DNA from: Nitrospinota bacterium
Lineage (GTDB): Bacteria; Nitrospinota_A; UBA7883; JACRLM01
Assembly (NCBI GenBank): GCA_015231995.1
Contig: JADGAO010000199.1
Coordinates: 1-5,903, forward strand
Direction of reading: 5' to 3'
Length of the DNA: 5,903 nucleotides
The position numbers were made by a program, and so were the translations under genes. Shown one piece after another: positions 5,515 to 5,903 of the stretch (position 1 is the stretch's first letter; every line of letters starts with the position of its first letter). The notes beneath the pieces were generated by a model, which did not search any database, was not told where the DNA came from, and saw only the letters and a program-made list of their open reading frames with translations.

Positions 5515-5903
5515 ATGAGCGTGATCGAAAGGTTTTTCGAAGTCGGCAAACGCCAAAGCTCGGTCGGCAGAGAGATACTGGCTGGGGTCACCACATACCT
5601 TACCGCAAGCTACATCATCTTCGTACAGCCCGCCGTCATGTCGCTTGCGGGAATGGACTTCAACTCCGTGATGATGGCCACATGCGTCGCAACGGCTGTG
5701 GCGACTTTGTTCATGGCGTTTTTCGCCAACTATCCAATCGTGGTCGCGCCCGCCATGGGACACAACTTCTTTTTCGCCATAACCGTGTGCGGCGCGGTGT
5801 CGGCGGGAGGGATGGGGTTTTCGTGGGCGCAGGCCCTGGCGGCGGTGTTCATATCCGGGTCGCTTTTCCTGTTCCTCTCTCTTTTCGGTTTTAGGGAGAA
5901 AGT
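5515..5903 (+). CDS. NCS2 family purine permease, AzgA-like (N-terminal part, cut by window edge)
   Basis: The first 129 residues are visible; the frame is open through the right edge, and a full protein would have about 430-480 residues. It should be an inner-membrane proton-coupled importer of hypoxanthine, guanine or adenine. Family features are a short cytoplasmic lead-in (MSVIERFFEV), then REILAGVTTYLTASYIIFVQP (19-39), an AGMD loop (45-48), ATCVATAVATLFMAFFANYP (55-74), the substrate-site segment APAMGHNFFF (78-87), and WAQALAAVFISGSLFLFLSLFG (104-125). Three to four membrane segments lie in this stretch. Typical AzgA/PbuG members read APGMGLNAFF at the substrate segment, so H83 and the three aromatic residues mark a subgroup. 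Substrate cannot be decided from the fragment. No purine-synthesis gene is visible beside it, though a pterin enzyme two genes upstream also uses purine-derived substrates. Confidence 0.88.
   Translation, partial: MSVIERFFEVGKRQSSVGREILAGVTTYLTASYIIFVQPAVMSLAGMDFNSVMMATCVATAVATLFMAFFANYPIVVAPAMGHNFFFAITVCGAVSAGGMGFSWAQALAAVFISGSLFLFLSLFGFREK

Overview
The window reads as ordinary chromosomal DNA from a free-living, probably Gram-negative bacterium with c-type cytochrome respiration. It is moderately GC-rich, and its genes use many ATA isoleucine codons. The tmk-holB-ricT order and the protein sequences remind me of Deltaproteobacteria or Nitrospinota-like lineages. That placement is recalled from family resemblance and is weakly supported.

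Layout. Positions 1-88 hold a rho-independent terminator for a minus-strand gene. Positions 89-457 (minus) encode a small periplasmic monohaem cytochrome c. Positions 458-946 form a 489-base gap without an intact gene. It contains the broken start of a major facilitator (MFS) transporter gene on the minus strand (about 550-752), a promoter-like -10 box for the cytochrome, and a promoter-like pair for the operon to the right. Positions 947-4418 (plus) form a compact run of four genes: tmk (thymidylate kinase), holB (DNA polymerase III delta-prime), a ricT/PSP1-family gene with unusual ends, and a secreted protein with two SH3-like domains. The gaps are 3, 0 and 16 bases, so co-transcription is likely. 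Positions 4470-5462 (plus) hold a 6-pyruvoyl-tetrahydropterin synthase/QueD-family gene and a DinB-like four-helix protein. From 5515 to the right edge (plus) runs the start of a purine permease of the NCS2/AzgA type, cut by the window.

How the parts fit. tmk makes dTDP for DNA precursors, holB is part of the clamp loader, and ricT is a frequent genomic partner of holB whose Bacillus homologue works in an Fe-S complex linked to RNA processing. The SH3 protein is probably a cell-envelope rider on the operon. The pterin enzyme and the permease both touch purine-derived metabolism, but their adjacency is not proof of a shared pathway.

I found no evidence of a novel multi-gene system, CRISPR array, tRNA, rRNA or insertion sequence. 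The best second-look items are the degraded MFS gene, the cysteine-rich and arginine-tailed RicT, the pterin synthase variant with a possibly leaderless start, and the altered substrate-site motif in the permease.
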